From an uncultured Bdellovibrio sp. (GTDB lineage: Bacteria > Bdellovibrionota > Bdellovibrionia > Bdellovibrionales > Bdellovibrionaceae), in contig NZ_CAMLDV010000023.1 in assembly GCF_946478835.1 (NCBI RefSeq), positions 1 to 31,792 of the forward strand: a stretch of DNA of 31,792 bases, given 5' to 3'. Of this stretch, positions 25,343-31,792 are shown in pieces (position 1 is the stretch's first letter; every line of letters starts with the position of its first letter). Below the pieces are notes generated by a model. The model saw nothing but the letters and a program-made list of their open reading frames with translations. It was not told the DNA's origin and ran no database searches. The translations under genes were made by a program, and so were the position numbers.

Positions 25343-26251
25343 ATGGCAAAAATCGTTAAAAAGAAGCCTGCGGCCAAGGCCGCAAAACCTGCTAAAAAAG
25401 CTCCTGCGAAAGCGGCGGCAAAACCAGCGCCTAAAAAGGCAGCTCCGAAAGCTGTTGTAAAGAAAAAGGCCGAAAAAGCTCCCGTTAAGGCAGCTCCTAA
25501 AAAGCCTGAAGTAAAGAAAAAGCCCGAGGTGAAGGTCGCTCCTAAAGCGGCGGCTCCTGCTAAAGCTCCTGCAGCAAAACCTGCTAAAGAAGCAAAAGAG
25601 GCGAAGGAAGTTAAAGAAACGAAAAAGGCTTCTCCTCAACCGGCTGTTGCTGAAAAAGCTCCTAAAAAGGAAGCGAAAGCGGCAAAAAAAGGTAAAGGCA
25701 AAGGTAAGGAAAAAGAAGAATCCGATTTGGATGACGATTTTATCGCCGATGACGACCTCATGGGTGATGAGATTGGCGAGTACGAAGAGGAACTCAAAGC
25801 CGTTGAAGAAGCGGACGAAGAAGTCGAAGTCGACGAAGAGTGGACAGGCGAAGAAAAGCCAAAGACAGATGAAGAAATCATTCTGACAGACGCTGAAGGC
25901 CGCCGTTACTGCCGCGCTCGTGATTGCGACCAAATCGCTGCTGTGGATGCGTACTGCCGTTATCATTACCTTCTTTTCTGGAAGAAAATCCAAGTTCGTA
26001 AGAAGATCTTGGCTGATGGAAAATTGGAGCGTTACGTGGAAGAATTGACTTCCCGTTACCCAGATAAATTCCTTGAGATGATCCGCAGAGATCTTCGCAC
26101 GGAAAAAGACTTCTTGGCTGCTATCCAAGAGCTTGAGATCGACGAATCAGCACAGGATAACGAGTTTGAAGAGGATACAAGTGCCTTCATCGAAGAAGTC
26201 CGTGGAATGGGCGACAACGGTGGATCAGGTGTTGAAGACGACGAGTATTAA
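25343..26251 (+). CDS. Histone-H1-like basic/acidic protein with C-terminal CCCH zinc-knuckle-like motif
   Basis: The 302-residue protein is built of three parts. Residues 1-about 120 are Lys/Ala/Pro repeats (AAKPAKKAPAKAAAKPAPKK) like histone H1 tails. Residues about 125-180 are strongly acidic. Residues 187-about 270 form a compact helical domain with C190-x4-C195-x9-C205-x2-H208 (RYCRARDCDQ...AYCRYHY), a likely zinc site. The tail is acidic again. A DNA- or RNA-polymerase-associated role is plausible, as with similar tails in nucleoid proteins, but no function is known to me. ATG 25343 was chosen over 25307, which has no ribosome binding site. A strong terminator follows. Confidence 0.8.
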   Translation: MAKIVKKKPAAKAAKPAKKAPAKAAAKPAPKKAAPKAVVKKKAEKAPVKAAPKKPEVKKKPEVKVAPKAAAPAKAPAAKPAKEAKEAKEVKETKKASPQPAVAEKAPKKEAKAAKKGKGKGKEKEESDLDDDFIADDDLMGDEIGEYEEELKAVEEADEEVEVDEEWTGEEKPKTDEEIILTDAEGRRYCRARDCDQIAAVDAYCRYHYLLFWKKIQVRKKILADGKLERYVEELTSRYPDKFLEMIRRDLRTEKDFLAAIQELEIDESAQDNEFEEDTSAFIEEVRGMGDNGGSGVEDDEY

Positions 26252-26277
26252 TCCTTAAATATAAGAATGATCTTTCT

Positions 26278-26313
26278 AAAACCCTCTTAAAATAAACTTA
26301 AGAGGGTTTTTTT
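26278..26313 (+). terminator. Rho-independent terminator after the histone-like gene
   Basis: A perfect 13-bp stem, AAAACCCTCTTAA (26278-26290) with TTAAGAGGGTTTT (26298-26310), closes a 7-base loop and continues as a T-run. It isolates the riboswitch-controlled gene from upstream transcription. Confidence 0.93.
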
Positions 26314-26410
26314 ATGCCTTTGACGGCTTAAACTCTCTGCGTTATTCGTTGGATCGCGTACATTTTTCATTGCAAATGAGAAATCTGATCGGTAGGACTA
26401 ACCGCAGTTA

Positions 26411-26476
26411 CTCAAGTATAAGTCAGAGATTGGTCTGACGTTTCTACCTGCCACCGTAATGGCAGTCTATTTGGAG
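26411..26476 (+). promoter_or_regulatory. Guanine-class purine riboswitch aptamer
   Basis: Three helices meet as in the purine riboswitch. P1 is CTCAAGTA (26411-26418) with TATTTGGAG (26468-26476), with a G-T pair and one bulge. P2 is GTCAGA/TCTGAC (26422-26427, 26434-26439). P3 is CTGCCA/TGGCAG (26448-26453, 26460-26465). The junctions TATAA, GTTTCTACC and GTCTAT align position for position with the Bacillus xpt aptamer: U22 is 26419, U47 is 26441, U51 is 26445 and the specificity base C74 is C26467. C74 predicts guanine rather than adenine. Loops GATTGG and CCGTAA keep the GG and CC that kiss, but each has six bases, not seven. P1 covers GGAG of the ribosome binding site 26473-26479, so ligand should turn translation off. 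Confidence 0.82.
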
Positions 26477-26481
26477 GGGAA

Positions 26482-26961
26482 ATGTTTAAGGGCGCTGCTC
26501 TTTTCGTAACGGTGTTGTTGTGTTCAACTCTTTCTCACGCTGGTGAGAATTTTCCAAAGGGACCGGATGCAGCTTTAACTCCCGGTGTTCTTTGTTCTCA
26601 TCCTGATTCTTATCGTTATCCTGAAAAAATCAAATACTGCGAACGTGATGTGTCTTCATCAACAAAAGCAGGCATCTTCCAAAAGTACGATCAAATTGGT
26701 TACAGAACTCGCTCTATGAAGCGCCAAGCTTTCAAGATCGATCACTACATCCCACTTTGCATGGGTGGTGCTAACGATGTGAAAAACTTGTGGCCACAAC
26801 ACGAAAGCGTGTACCAAATCACAGATCAATTGGAAGCTCTTCTTTGCGAGAAAATGGCAGCAGGCCGTCTTCTTCAGAAAGACGCGATCCAACTCATCAT
26901 GGAAGCTAAAAATCACCTTGATGAAGTTCCAGAGATCGAAGCTCGCGTAAGAGCACTTTAA
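26482..26961 (+). CDS. Secreted HNH-family endonuclease under purine riboswitch control
   Basis: The 159-residue protein has a signal peptide (1-20, SHA before G21). The core KIDHYIPLCMGGANDVKNLW (85-104) matches the HNH nuclease pattern with D87, H88, P91, G95, G96, N98 and N102. C38, C53, C93 and C122 could form disulfides in the periplasm, made by the VKOR-DsbA protein. A small secreted HNH enzyme in a predator would help degrade prey or extracellular DNA (inference). GGAGGGG at 26473-26479 is a very strong ribosome binding site, partly inside helix P1 of the riboswitch. A terminator follows, so the gene stands alone. Confidence 0.85.
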   Translation: MFKGAALFVTVLLCSTLSHAGENFPKGPDAALTPGVLCSHPDSYRYPEKIKYCERDVSSSTKAGIFQKYDQIGYRTRSMKRQAFKIDHYIPLCMGGANDVKNLWPQHESVYQITDQLEALLCEKMAAGRLLQKDAIQLIMEAKNHLDEVPEIEARVRAL

Positions 26962-26995
26962 TTTTTAAAATTTAAATCTCTCTTCGAGGGGGTTG

Positions 26996-27034
26996 GCCCG
27001 CAGTCCTTTACAGGTTGCGGGCTTCTTATTTTGC
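26996..27034 (+). terminator. Terminator after the HNH nuclease gene
   Basis: GCCCGCA (26996-27002) pairs with TGCGGGC (27016-27022) around a 13-base loop, followed by a T-rich stretch TTCTTATTTT. Confidence 0.75.
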
Positions 27035-27042
27035 ACTGGGCG

Positions 27043-27065
27043 CACAGAGCGCAAGCTGAAGTAGC
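27043..27065 (+). repeat. Short intergenic repeat, copy 2
   Basis: CACAGAGC (27043-27050) and AGCTGAAGTAGC (27054-27065) repeat the two blocks of 6887-6926 on the same strand, here with only three bases between them. Confidence 0.45.
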
Positions 27066-27081
27066 ATTGGCGTAGCACTTG

Positions 27082-27105
27082 AATCTCCATTTTTCCATGG
27101 AGGTT
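27082..27105 (+). promoter_or_regulatory. Hairpin that hides the ribosome binding site of the YiiX-like gene
   Basis: AATCTCCAT (27082-27090) pairs with ATGGAGGTT (27097-27105) with one G-T pair around a 6-base loop. The paired 3' strand contains the whole site GGAGG (27099-27103), six bases before ATG 27110. Opening by heat, a protein or the ribosome would be needed for translation. Confidence 0.5.
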
Positions 27106-27109
27106 TTCT

Positions 27110-28684
27110 ATGTCTAAATCCTTTGTAAAATCGTTCTCCGTGTTGATGGCTTTAACACTGACGGTGCCAGTCTACGCGTCGACAGTTCGTATGCCTCAAA
27201 GTGAGACACAAGGAACAAACCTCCACGGGCTTGAAAATATCGGGATCGACTCCTGGACAAAGCTTTTGATGAGCGGGAAATCCAGTGGTTTCAGTGTTCA
27301 AGAGTTGCGCGAACCTTTAATGGTCGCGCTTTCCCAGGCGAAAAATGAACAGCATGTTTTTAAAAGTATCAAAACAGTGGTGGAATCCGCAAAACTTGTA
27401 ACAGCGGAAGACTACCGCGACCTTGGTGTCTTGCTTTTGGAGTTACGCCAAGAACTTCGCGCACAAAAATCCATGGGAATGAAATCCCGGCAGGATTCAC
27501 TCTTCTTGATGCAAATGCTTGCCGAGGAAAGTCTGTATGCTGGAAGCAAAAAATTTGCGAATTTTCCGACAGAAATCAATATTGCCGGTTCTGCATCGAA
27601 CTCTGCAAAAGCGGCCTCGTTAAGAAGTTTCCAAGTGCAAACTGGAGATGTGGTGCTGTCTAAAGCCACGGGCTTTGGTTCCTCCAGTTTTATTGCTTTA
27701 ACAATGGACCATCCGCATATCTATTCTCACTCAACGCCGGTTTACATCGACGGCCAAGGTGAGTTGCTGTCGCCGGAAGCGGACGTTGAAGACGGTGTGA
27801 AGCTTCGTAAAATGGCCAAAGACTATATCGAAGGCTCAAAGACACGCATGTATATTTATCGTTATCAGGGCTCGGACACCTCCGTGCAAAACAAAGTCGA
27901 GGCGGGTGCAGCAAACATGATTAAAGAAATGTATGAGCGTACAGGTGGTGATCCATTTAACAAAGCGGCTTACAAATATGACTTCTCGATGACTCCGGGA
28001 AATGTGAATGAGCGTGGGATGTTCTGTTCTGCTGTTTCCTATGAATTGTATTTGCGTGGCGGTTTTTCGGGGCCACAAAATCCTTACACGCAATCTGTCT
28101 GGAGTCCGATTTCAAAAAGTCGCGAAGAACTTTTAAAAGTTCTTAATATGAATACGAATAAGGTGCCGGCTCCAGGGGATCTGGAACTTAATTCTGAGTT
28201 TAAACTTGTTGGCGCTCGCATTGATGTTTCTAAACTCTCACAAGATCGTATTGAAATGGCGATCGTGGATGCATTTTTAAGTGAGGTCGCAAACAATCGA
28301 GAAACTTTGAGAAGAGTCTCTGAAATTTTGAATTTAATATCTTCAAAACCCATCGACAAGGAAGCTCTTAAAAAGATGGCGGCTTCAGGAATTCTTCCGA
28401 AAGAATATGCAGATAAAGTCGGTATGATTGATCAAATTCCTGATGCCATTAATATCAAGCAAATGGCGTTCTTTGTGTTTCTTAATGACGTGATGACACC
28501 GAAATTAAGAGCGGTGTTGCAGGCTCAGGTTGAGGCTTTGGAAAAACTAGGAAAGCCCGTGGGGCCTATGCAGCTTCGTAAAATGGCAAAAGCCCAAGGC
28601 AAGTTGATGTTGGCTGAACTTTCTAAACTTGAAGAGAAAGTCATGGCTACAACCGGCGTGGGCTCGTGCGGAAAAGTCTTCTAG
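27110..28684 (+). CDS. Secreted YiiX/YebB-like permuted NlpC/P60 (papain-like) hydrolase
   Basis: The 524-residue protein has a signal peptide (about 1-23, VYA before S24), a helical region to about 170, then a YiiX-like permuted papain fold: 'VQTGDVVLSKATGFGSSSF' at about 176-194, histidine H207 in YSHSTPVYID, E223 shortly after, and cysteine C306 in RGMFCSAVSYELY. The order His before Cys marks the permuted family, whose members cut peptide or acyl bonds in the envelope. The C-terminal 200 residues are helical and not recognised. It may act on prey or self wall or lipid; substrate is unknown. It overlaps the convergent acidic-protein gene by four bases. Confidence 0.8.
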   Translation: MSKSFVKSFSVLMALTLTVPVYASTVRMPQSETQGTNLHGLENIGIDSWTKLLMSGKSSGFSVQELREPLMVALSQAKNEQHVFKSIKTVVESAKLVTAEDYRDLGVLLLELRQELRAQKSMGMKSRQDSLFLMQMLAEESLYAGSKKFANFPTEINIAGSASNSAKAASLRSFQVQTGDVVLSKATGFGSSSFIALTMDHPHIYSHSTPVYIDGQGELLSPEADVEDGVKLRKMAKDYIEGSKTRMYIYRYQGSDTSVQNKVEAGAANMIKEMYERTGGDPFNKAAYKYDFSMTPGNVNERGMFCSAVSYELYLRGGFSGPQNPYTQSVWSPISKSREELLKVLNMNTNKVPAPGDLELNSEFKLVGARIDVSKLSQDRIEMAIVDAFLSEVANNRETLRRVSEILNLISSKPIDKEALKKMAASGILPKEYADKVGMIDQIPDAINIKQMAFFVFLNDVMTPKLRAVLQAQVEALEKLGKPVGPMQLRKMAKAQGKLMLAELSKLEEKVMATTGVGSCGKVF

Positions 28685-29316
28685 TGAAGATCGTCTTTCT
28701 TTTTTGATTTTTTGCCACTGAACATACGAGGTCCGCGATCTTCATCGTCGGACTCTTCGTCTTCATCATCTTCTTCTTCAGAAAAATCGTCGTCCTCATC
28801 ACGAGGAGGTGACAACTCTTCGCTTTGTTCCGCGCGAGAAAGTGCATCTTCATCAGACTCGTCTTCATCGTGATAAAGCGACTCCTCGTCGACGCCCAAA
28901 AGTTTATTGGCCTGCGCCTCTAAAGATGAATTTTCTGTGGAGAATTGAAGATAAAGTTTTTTACCCTGGAACGGATATTCTTTCCAAGTGTAGGGGAAGT
29001 CCACTTCGCCGTCGTTTTCAAAGTACTCCATCATCATGCTGGCCGCTGCGTCCACGCAGTTGTGGATTCTTTTAACGGCGTCGGCGTCATCTTGAGAATA
29101 ATTCATGGAAACTTCGAAGTTGGCTTGCGCCAGGCGGCCTTTTTCTAGGTATCCGACGCGAAGCATAATTTCTTCGGTATAGATACGGCCTTCGATGATG
29201 AGCTCACCTTCTTCAAGATATTGAGCGAAATTTTCTTTAAAAACGGCCTGAATCTGATCTGAGTATTCTTTGGGAAATGCAGTCCATTTTTTTGAGCTTT
29301 TAAGGCGAGGGTTCAT
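28681..29316 (-). CDS. Hypothetical protein with highly acidic C-terminus
   Basis: The 211-residue protein is not recognised. Residues 1-about 125 look like a compact mixed fold ('FPKEYSDQIQAVFKENFAQ', 'LIIEGRIYTEEIMLRVGYLE', 'DAVKRIHNCVDAAASMMMEYF'). Residues about 140-200 are mostly Asp, Glu and Ser, and the end is basic (KKSKKK), so it could act as a charge-balanced tail. No signal peptide. ATG 29316 was chosen because GGAGG lies eight bases upstream. It is divergent from miaB with overlapping promoters. Confidence 0.7.
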   Translation of the reverse strand: MNPRLKSSKKWTAFPKEYSDQIQAVFKENFAQYLEEGELIIEGRIYTEEIMLRVGYLEKGRLAQANFEVSMNYSQDDADAVKRIHNCVDAAASMMMEYFENDGEVDFPYTWKEYPFQGKKLYLQFSTENSSLEAQANKLLGVDEESLYHDEDESDEDALSRAEQSEELSPPRDEDDDFSEEEDDEDEESDDEDRGPRMFSGKKSKKKDDLH

Positions 29317-29346
29317 CGGAAAGCCTCCATATAGCGTAATGCCGTT

Positions 29347-29375
29347 TTGACATTTTTCGAAGCCTCCTCTATAAC
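29347..29375 (+). promoter_or_regulatory. Strong sigma-70-type promoter of miaB
   Basis: TTGACA (29347-29352), a 17-base spacer, and TATAAC (29370-29375) match consensus at 6 of 6 and 5 of 6. Initiation near 29382 would leave a leader of about 28 bases with AAGAGG before GTG 29410. Confidence 0.75.
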
Positions 29376-29396
29376 TCACTTTCTTTAATGACACAA
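29368..29396 (-). promoter_or_regulatory. Possible divergent promoter of the acidic-protein gene
   Basis: On the minus strand TTGTGT (plus 29391-29396) and TATAGA (29368-29373) are 17 bases apart. Matches are only 3 and 4 of 6, but the -10 shares four bases with the -10 of the miaB promoter on the other strand. Confidence 0.35.
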
Positions 29397-29409
29397 GAGG
29401 TAAGAGTCC

Positions 29410-30771
29410 GTGGAAAACACAACGCAAAACCCTGAAAGCCTTAATCAAAATCACGATGTCGGACAAGGCCGTGGTGTGTACATTTCCACGTACGGATGCC
29501 AAATGAACGTGAATGACACGGAAAGAATGTATTCTCTTTTAGAGATGCAAAACTTCACTCCTGTGGACAAGCCTGAAGACGCGTCTTTGATCATCATCAA
29601 CTCTTGCAGTGTGCGTGAAAAACCGGTTCACAAAGTTTATTCCGAGGTCGGTACTTTCAGAAAAATGAAAGAAAAAAATCCGGGCCTTAAGATCGGCGTT
29701 GGCGGCTGTGTTGGTCAGCAAGAAAAAGAAAATCTGATCAAGAATCAACCGATGATTGATTTCGTATTTGGGACCGATCAAATCGACAACCTTCCAAACC
29801 TGGTGGCGAAATCTTTTGAAGGTGAAAAGCGTTTGATCAACGCGAAATTCGAACACCGTGCGCCTTATCACATCGAAACGATGGTGAGAAATCCAGGTGT
29901 GGCGACGTTTGTGAACATCACAAAGGGTTGTGATAATTTCTGTACATTCTGTGTGGTTCCTTATACTCGCGGTCGTGAAAAATCTCGTCCTCTTCAGCAC
30001 ATCCTTACTGACATCCGTCACCTCGTTAAGCGCGGTGTGAAGGAAGTTACTTTGTTGGGTCAAAATGTGAACTCCTACAGAGCGGAAGAGGGATTGGATT
30101 TCGCGGATCTTCTTGCAAAGGTCGCAACAGAAACGGATATCGAAAGAATTCGTTATACGACATCTCATCCTAAAGATTTCAACCAGAAGCTTGCCGATAC
30201 GATGGCCGCTCATCAAGACAAGGTGATGGAGTACATCCATCTTCCATTCCAAAGCGGAAATTCACGCATTCTAGATCGTATGAATCGCAATTACACACGC
30301 GAACACTACTTGGAAAAAATCGCGATGCTAAAGAAAACTATTCCAAATGTGGTGTTCTCTACAGATATCATCGTGGGTTTCCCTGGTGAGACAGAGGAAG
30401 AATTCCAAGACACGGTGACAATGGTTCAAGAAGTCGGTTTTGAAACGATCTTCGCCTTTAAATATTCACCGCGTCCTTTCACGAAGGCGGCGAAATTTGA
30501 AGAGCAAGTCGATGAAGACGTAAAAACAGATCGTTTGAATCGTCTGTTTGATGCTCATGACAAGATGGCTTTTGAATTGGTCAAACGCTACGAAGGTCAA
30601 ACAATGAAAGTCTTGGTTGAACAAGTGGATCGTGAACACGGTAAGATCCAAGGTCGCAGTACAGGAAATAAACTTGTGCACTTCTTGGGATCGCCTGACT
30701 TGATCGGTAAAACAGTGGACGTGAAGATCACCAAAGCATTCCCTGCGGTATTTAGAGGAGAATTGATTTAA
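29410..30771 (+). CDS. miaB: tRNA-2-methylthio-N6-dimethylallyladenosine synthase MiaB
   Basis: MiaB adds a methylthio group to i6A37 of tRNAs reading UNN codons. The 453-residue enzyme has both iron-sulfur sites: C30, C66 and C100 in the UPF0004 domain (STYGCQMN, NSCSVRE, GGCVGQQ), and the radical-SAM triad C174-x3-C178-x2-C181 in KGCDNFCTFC. A C-terminal TRAM domain (about 385-453) follows. The first 20 residues are an unordered extension. The start is GTG, with AAGAGG about nine bases upstream and an excellent promoter. A nuclease-family gene follows after three bases, so they share an operon. Confidence 0.97.
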   Translation: MENTTQNPESLNQNHDVGQGRGVYISTYGCQMNVNDTERMYSLLEMQNFTPVDKPEDASLIIINSCSVREKPVHKVYSEVGTFRKMKEKNPGLKIGVGGCVGQQEKENLIKNQPMIDFVFGTDQIDNLPNLVAKSFEGEKRLINAKFEHRAPYHIETMVRNPGVATFVNITKGCDNFCTFCVVPYTRGREKSRPLQHILTDIRHLVKRGVKEVTLLGQNVNSYRAEEGLDFADLLAKVATETDIERIRYTTSHPKDFNQKLADTMAAHQDKVMEYIHLPFQSGNSRILDRMNRNYTREHYLEKIAMLKKTIPNVVFSTDIIVGFPGETEEEFQDTVTMVQEVGFETIFAFKYSPRPFTKAAKFEEQVDEDVKTDRLNRLFDAHDKMAFELVKRYEGQTMKVLVEQVDREHGKIQGRSTGNKLVHFLGSPDLIGKTVDVKITKAFPAVFRGELI

Positions 30772-30774
30772 ATC

Positions 30775-31332
30775 ATGAAAGATATTTTGGATTTAAATAA
30801 TCTTAAATCTCAGATCATCTTTGCGCAGCAGTCGCAGGAAGAGGAAACCTTTCATCAAAGTGATTTGGTTCAGCTTTTCCCGTATGGTTTGTCCGTGACG
30901 ACAGATGTGTCGCGCCCTTTTTTGCTTTTAAAAGACGAAGCTCATCAATACACATTGCCTGTGGCGGTGACTCCGATTGATGCAGGTGTGGCGCTTTCGC
31001 AGTCGAATAAATCGATCTTGCAATCGTCTCCGCACAAATTCACGGCGCAGTTGATGGAATCCTTAGGTATCGAAATCAAACAAGCGGTCTTCGTTGAAAT
31101 CAGAGGCTCGCATCAGTATTTGCGTCTTTACATAAGTGGACACCCGCAAATGAGCTCGATGAAACTTCGCGCGGATGAAGCGATGTCTTTGTGTCTTTAT
31201 TTGAATGTGCCTCTTTTCGCGACAAAGAATTTCATTGGTCGTTCACGCATCATGAGTGCGGAAGTCGAGAGCGGCGCACAAAAACTGCAAAATATAGGTC
31301 TGTTGGACAAAGGGTCTGGCTATCTGAATTAG
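30775..31332 (+). CDS. Bifunctional-nuclease (BFN, DUF151) family protein
   Basis: The 185-residue protein contains a BFN-like domain at about 40-145: 'RPFLLLKDEAHQYTLPVAVTPIDAG', 'HKFTAQLMESLGIEIKQAVFVEI', 'YLRLYISG' and 'LRADEAMSLCLYLNVPLFAT'. Family members (TM0160-like) have been described as having DNase and RNase activity, but many are uncharacterised. The region after 150 is a short tail. It follows miaB by three bases, a pairing seen in several deltaproteobacteria-like genomes. The ATG may rely on coupling as its ribosome binding site is distant. Confidence 0.8.
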   Translation: MKDILDLNNLKSQIIFAQQSQEEETFHQSDLVQLFPYGLSVTTDVSRPFLLLKDEAHQYTLPVAVTPIDAGVALSQSNKSILQSSPHKFTAQLMESLGIEIKQAVFVEIRGSHQYLRLYISGHPQMSSMKLRADEAMSLCLYLNVPLFATKNFIGRSRIMSAEVESGAQKLQNIGLLDKGSGYLN

Positions 31333-31350
31333 TTTTTGTAAATATAGGTC

Positions 31351-31792
31351 ATGCATCATCTACCTCATTTGATTACAGATCTTGGCTTTATTTTGATGAT
31401 CGCAGCGCTCTCGACGCTGCTCTTTAAAAAACTCGGGCAACCTCAGGTTCTTGGTTATTTGATCGCGGGTCTTTTAGTAAGTCCGCACGTTCCATTTTTT
31501 CCCACAGTGACAGACAACGAAAGCATTAAGGTGTGGTCCGAAATCGGCGTAATCTTTTTGCTTTTCAGCTTGGGTCTGGAATTCAGTTTTAAAAAATTAT
31601 TTAAAGTCGGTGGCTCTGCAGGTTTTACGGCCATCTTTGAAGTCGTTGCGATGATGGGCTTTGGTTTTGTTGTCGGCCGCATGTTTGGCTGGAACAATAT
31701 CGATAGCTTGTTCTTTGGTGCTATTCTTTCGATGTCATCCACCACGATTATCGTGCGTGCGTTTCAAGAGTTGGGACTGCGCGGGCAAAAAT
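31351..31792 (+). CDS. CPA2/KefB-type cation:proton antiporter, N-terminal part
   Basis: An open frame starts at ATG 31351 and runs off the right edge; 147 residues are visible. It begins MHHLPHLITDLGFILMIAAL, then 'KLGQPQVLGYLIAGLLVSPH', 'WSEIGVIFLLFSLGLEFSFKKL' and 'SMSSTTIIVRAFQELGLRG', which are membrane helices 1-5 of the CPA2 (Na+/H+ or K+ efflux, KefB/Kch-like) family. The conserved Q-P-x-V-x-G-Y and G-x-x-F-L-L-F-x-x-G-L-E motifs are both present. Only the start is here, so ion choice and any C-terminal RCK/TrkA-N domain cannot be judged. It is 18 bases after the BFN gene. Confidence 0.88.
   Translation, partial: MHHLPHLITDLGFILMIAALSTLLFKKLGQPQVLGYLIAGLLVSPHVPFFPTVTDNESIKVWSEIGVIFLLFSLGLEFSFKKLFKVGGSAGFTAIFEVVAMMGFGFVVGRMFGWNNIDSLFFGAILSMSSTTIIVRAFQELGLRGQK

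Noticed and set aside
25331..26128. A 265-codon antisense frame rich in Phe, Arg and Ser
   Set aside because: It mirrors the low-complexity Lys/Ala/Glu codons of the histone-like gene and has no recognisable fold.
29539..30252. A 237-codon minus-strand frame within miaB
   Set aside because: miaB is full length and intact; no start signal or domain is visible for the antisense frame.
31291..31350. AAATATAGGTC occurring twice (31291-31301 and 31340-31350), as an operator pair
   Set aside because: One copy is in coding sequence and the other overlaps a ribosome binding region; eleven AT-rich bases can recur by chance.

Overview
The window looks like chromosome from a Bdellovibrio-type predatory bacterium (Bdellovibrionota). 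This is inferred, not proven. The signs are moderate G+C, tightly packed genes with many tiny overlaps, a full Gram-negative envelope set (LptD, CpoB-like and FecR-like proteins), many secreted hydrolases, several lineage-type coiled-coil proteins, and a 1,420-residue fibre protein with a phage-type S74 self-cleaving tail, resembling the mosaic adhesive trimer (MAT) fibres described in Bdellovibrio. No IS element, CRISPR array, tRNA or rRNA was seen, and no gene-free stretch exceeds 300 bp.

Layout. Bases 1-1737 hold a translation and replication housekeeping cluster: the tail of a SPOUT RNA methyltransferase, rplS with a terminator, rnhB and a YraN-family gene. Bases 1770-8144 carry a small secreted protein, lptD, a STAS protein, a coiled-coil protein, a small membrane-anchored protein and a VKOR-DsbA fusion for disulfide formation. 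Bases 8225-12877 carry a ChaN-like protein coupled to a GYF_2 protein, an HU protein, and a run of envelope proteins (a secreted unknown, a TPR protein, a FecR-like protein). Bases 12964-16132 hold a 558-residue coiled-coil protein followed by pyruvate kinase. Bases 16181-21567 hold the fibre gene and a cyclic-nucleotide-binding protein. Bases 21677-24215 are a ketone-body operon (thiolase, scoA, scoB). Bases 24297-28684 hold a secreted beta-repeat protein, a histone-like/acidic/zinc-knuckle protein, a secreted HNH nuclease and a YiiX-like hydrolase. Bases 28681-31792 hold an acidic protein, miaB, a bifunctional-nuclease-family gene and the start of a CPA2/KefB-type antiporter.

The strongest unexpected signal is a guanine-class purine riboswitch aptamer at 26411-26476, directly in front of the secreted HNH nuclease. 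Core residues and junctions align with the well-known Bacillus xpt aptamer, but both kissing loops are one base shorter. The 3' strand of P1 contains the start of the ribosome binding site, so ligand binding should switch translation off. This suggests product feedback on a nuclease that would release purines from nucleic acid.

Two sigma-28 (FliA)-like promoters were also seen, one before the fibre gene and one before the TPR/FecR pair. Both would fit expression in the swimming attack phase. Other regulatory features are a hairpin that hides the ribosome binding site of the YiiX-like gene, overlapping divergent promoters at miaB, and a short intergenic repeat present twice.
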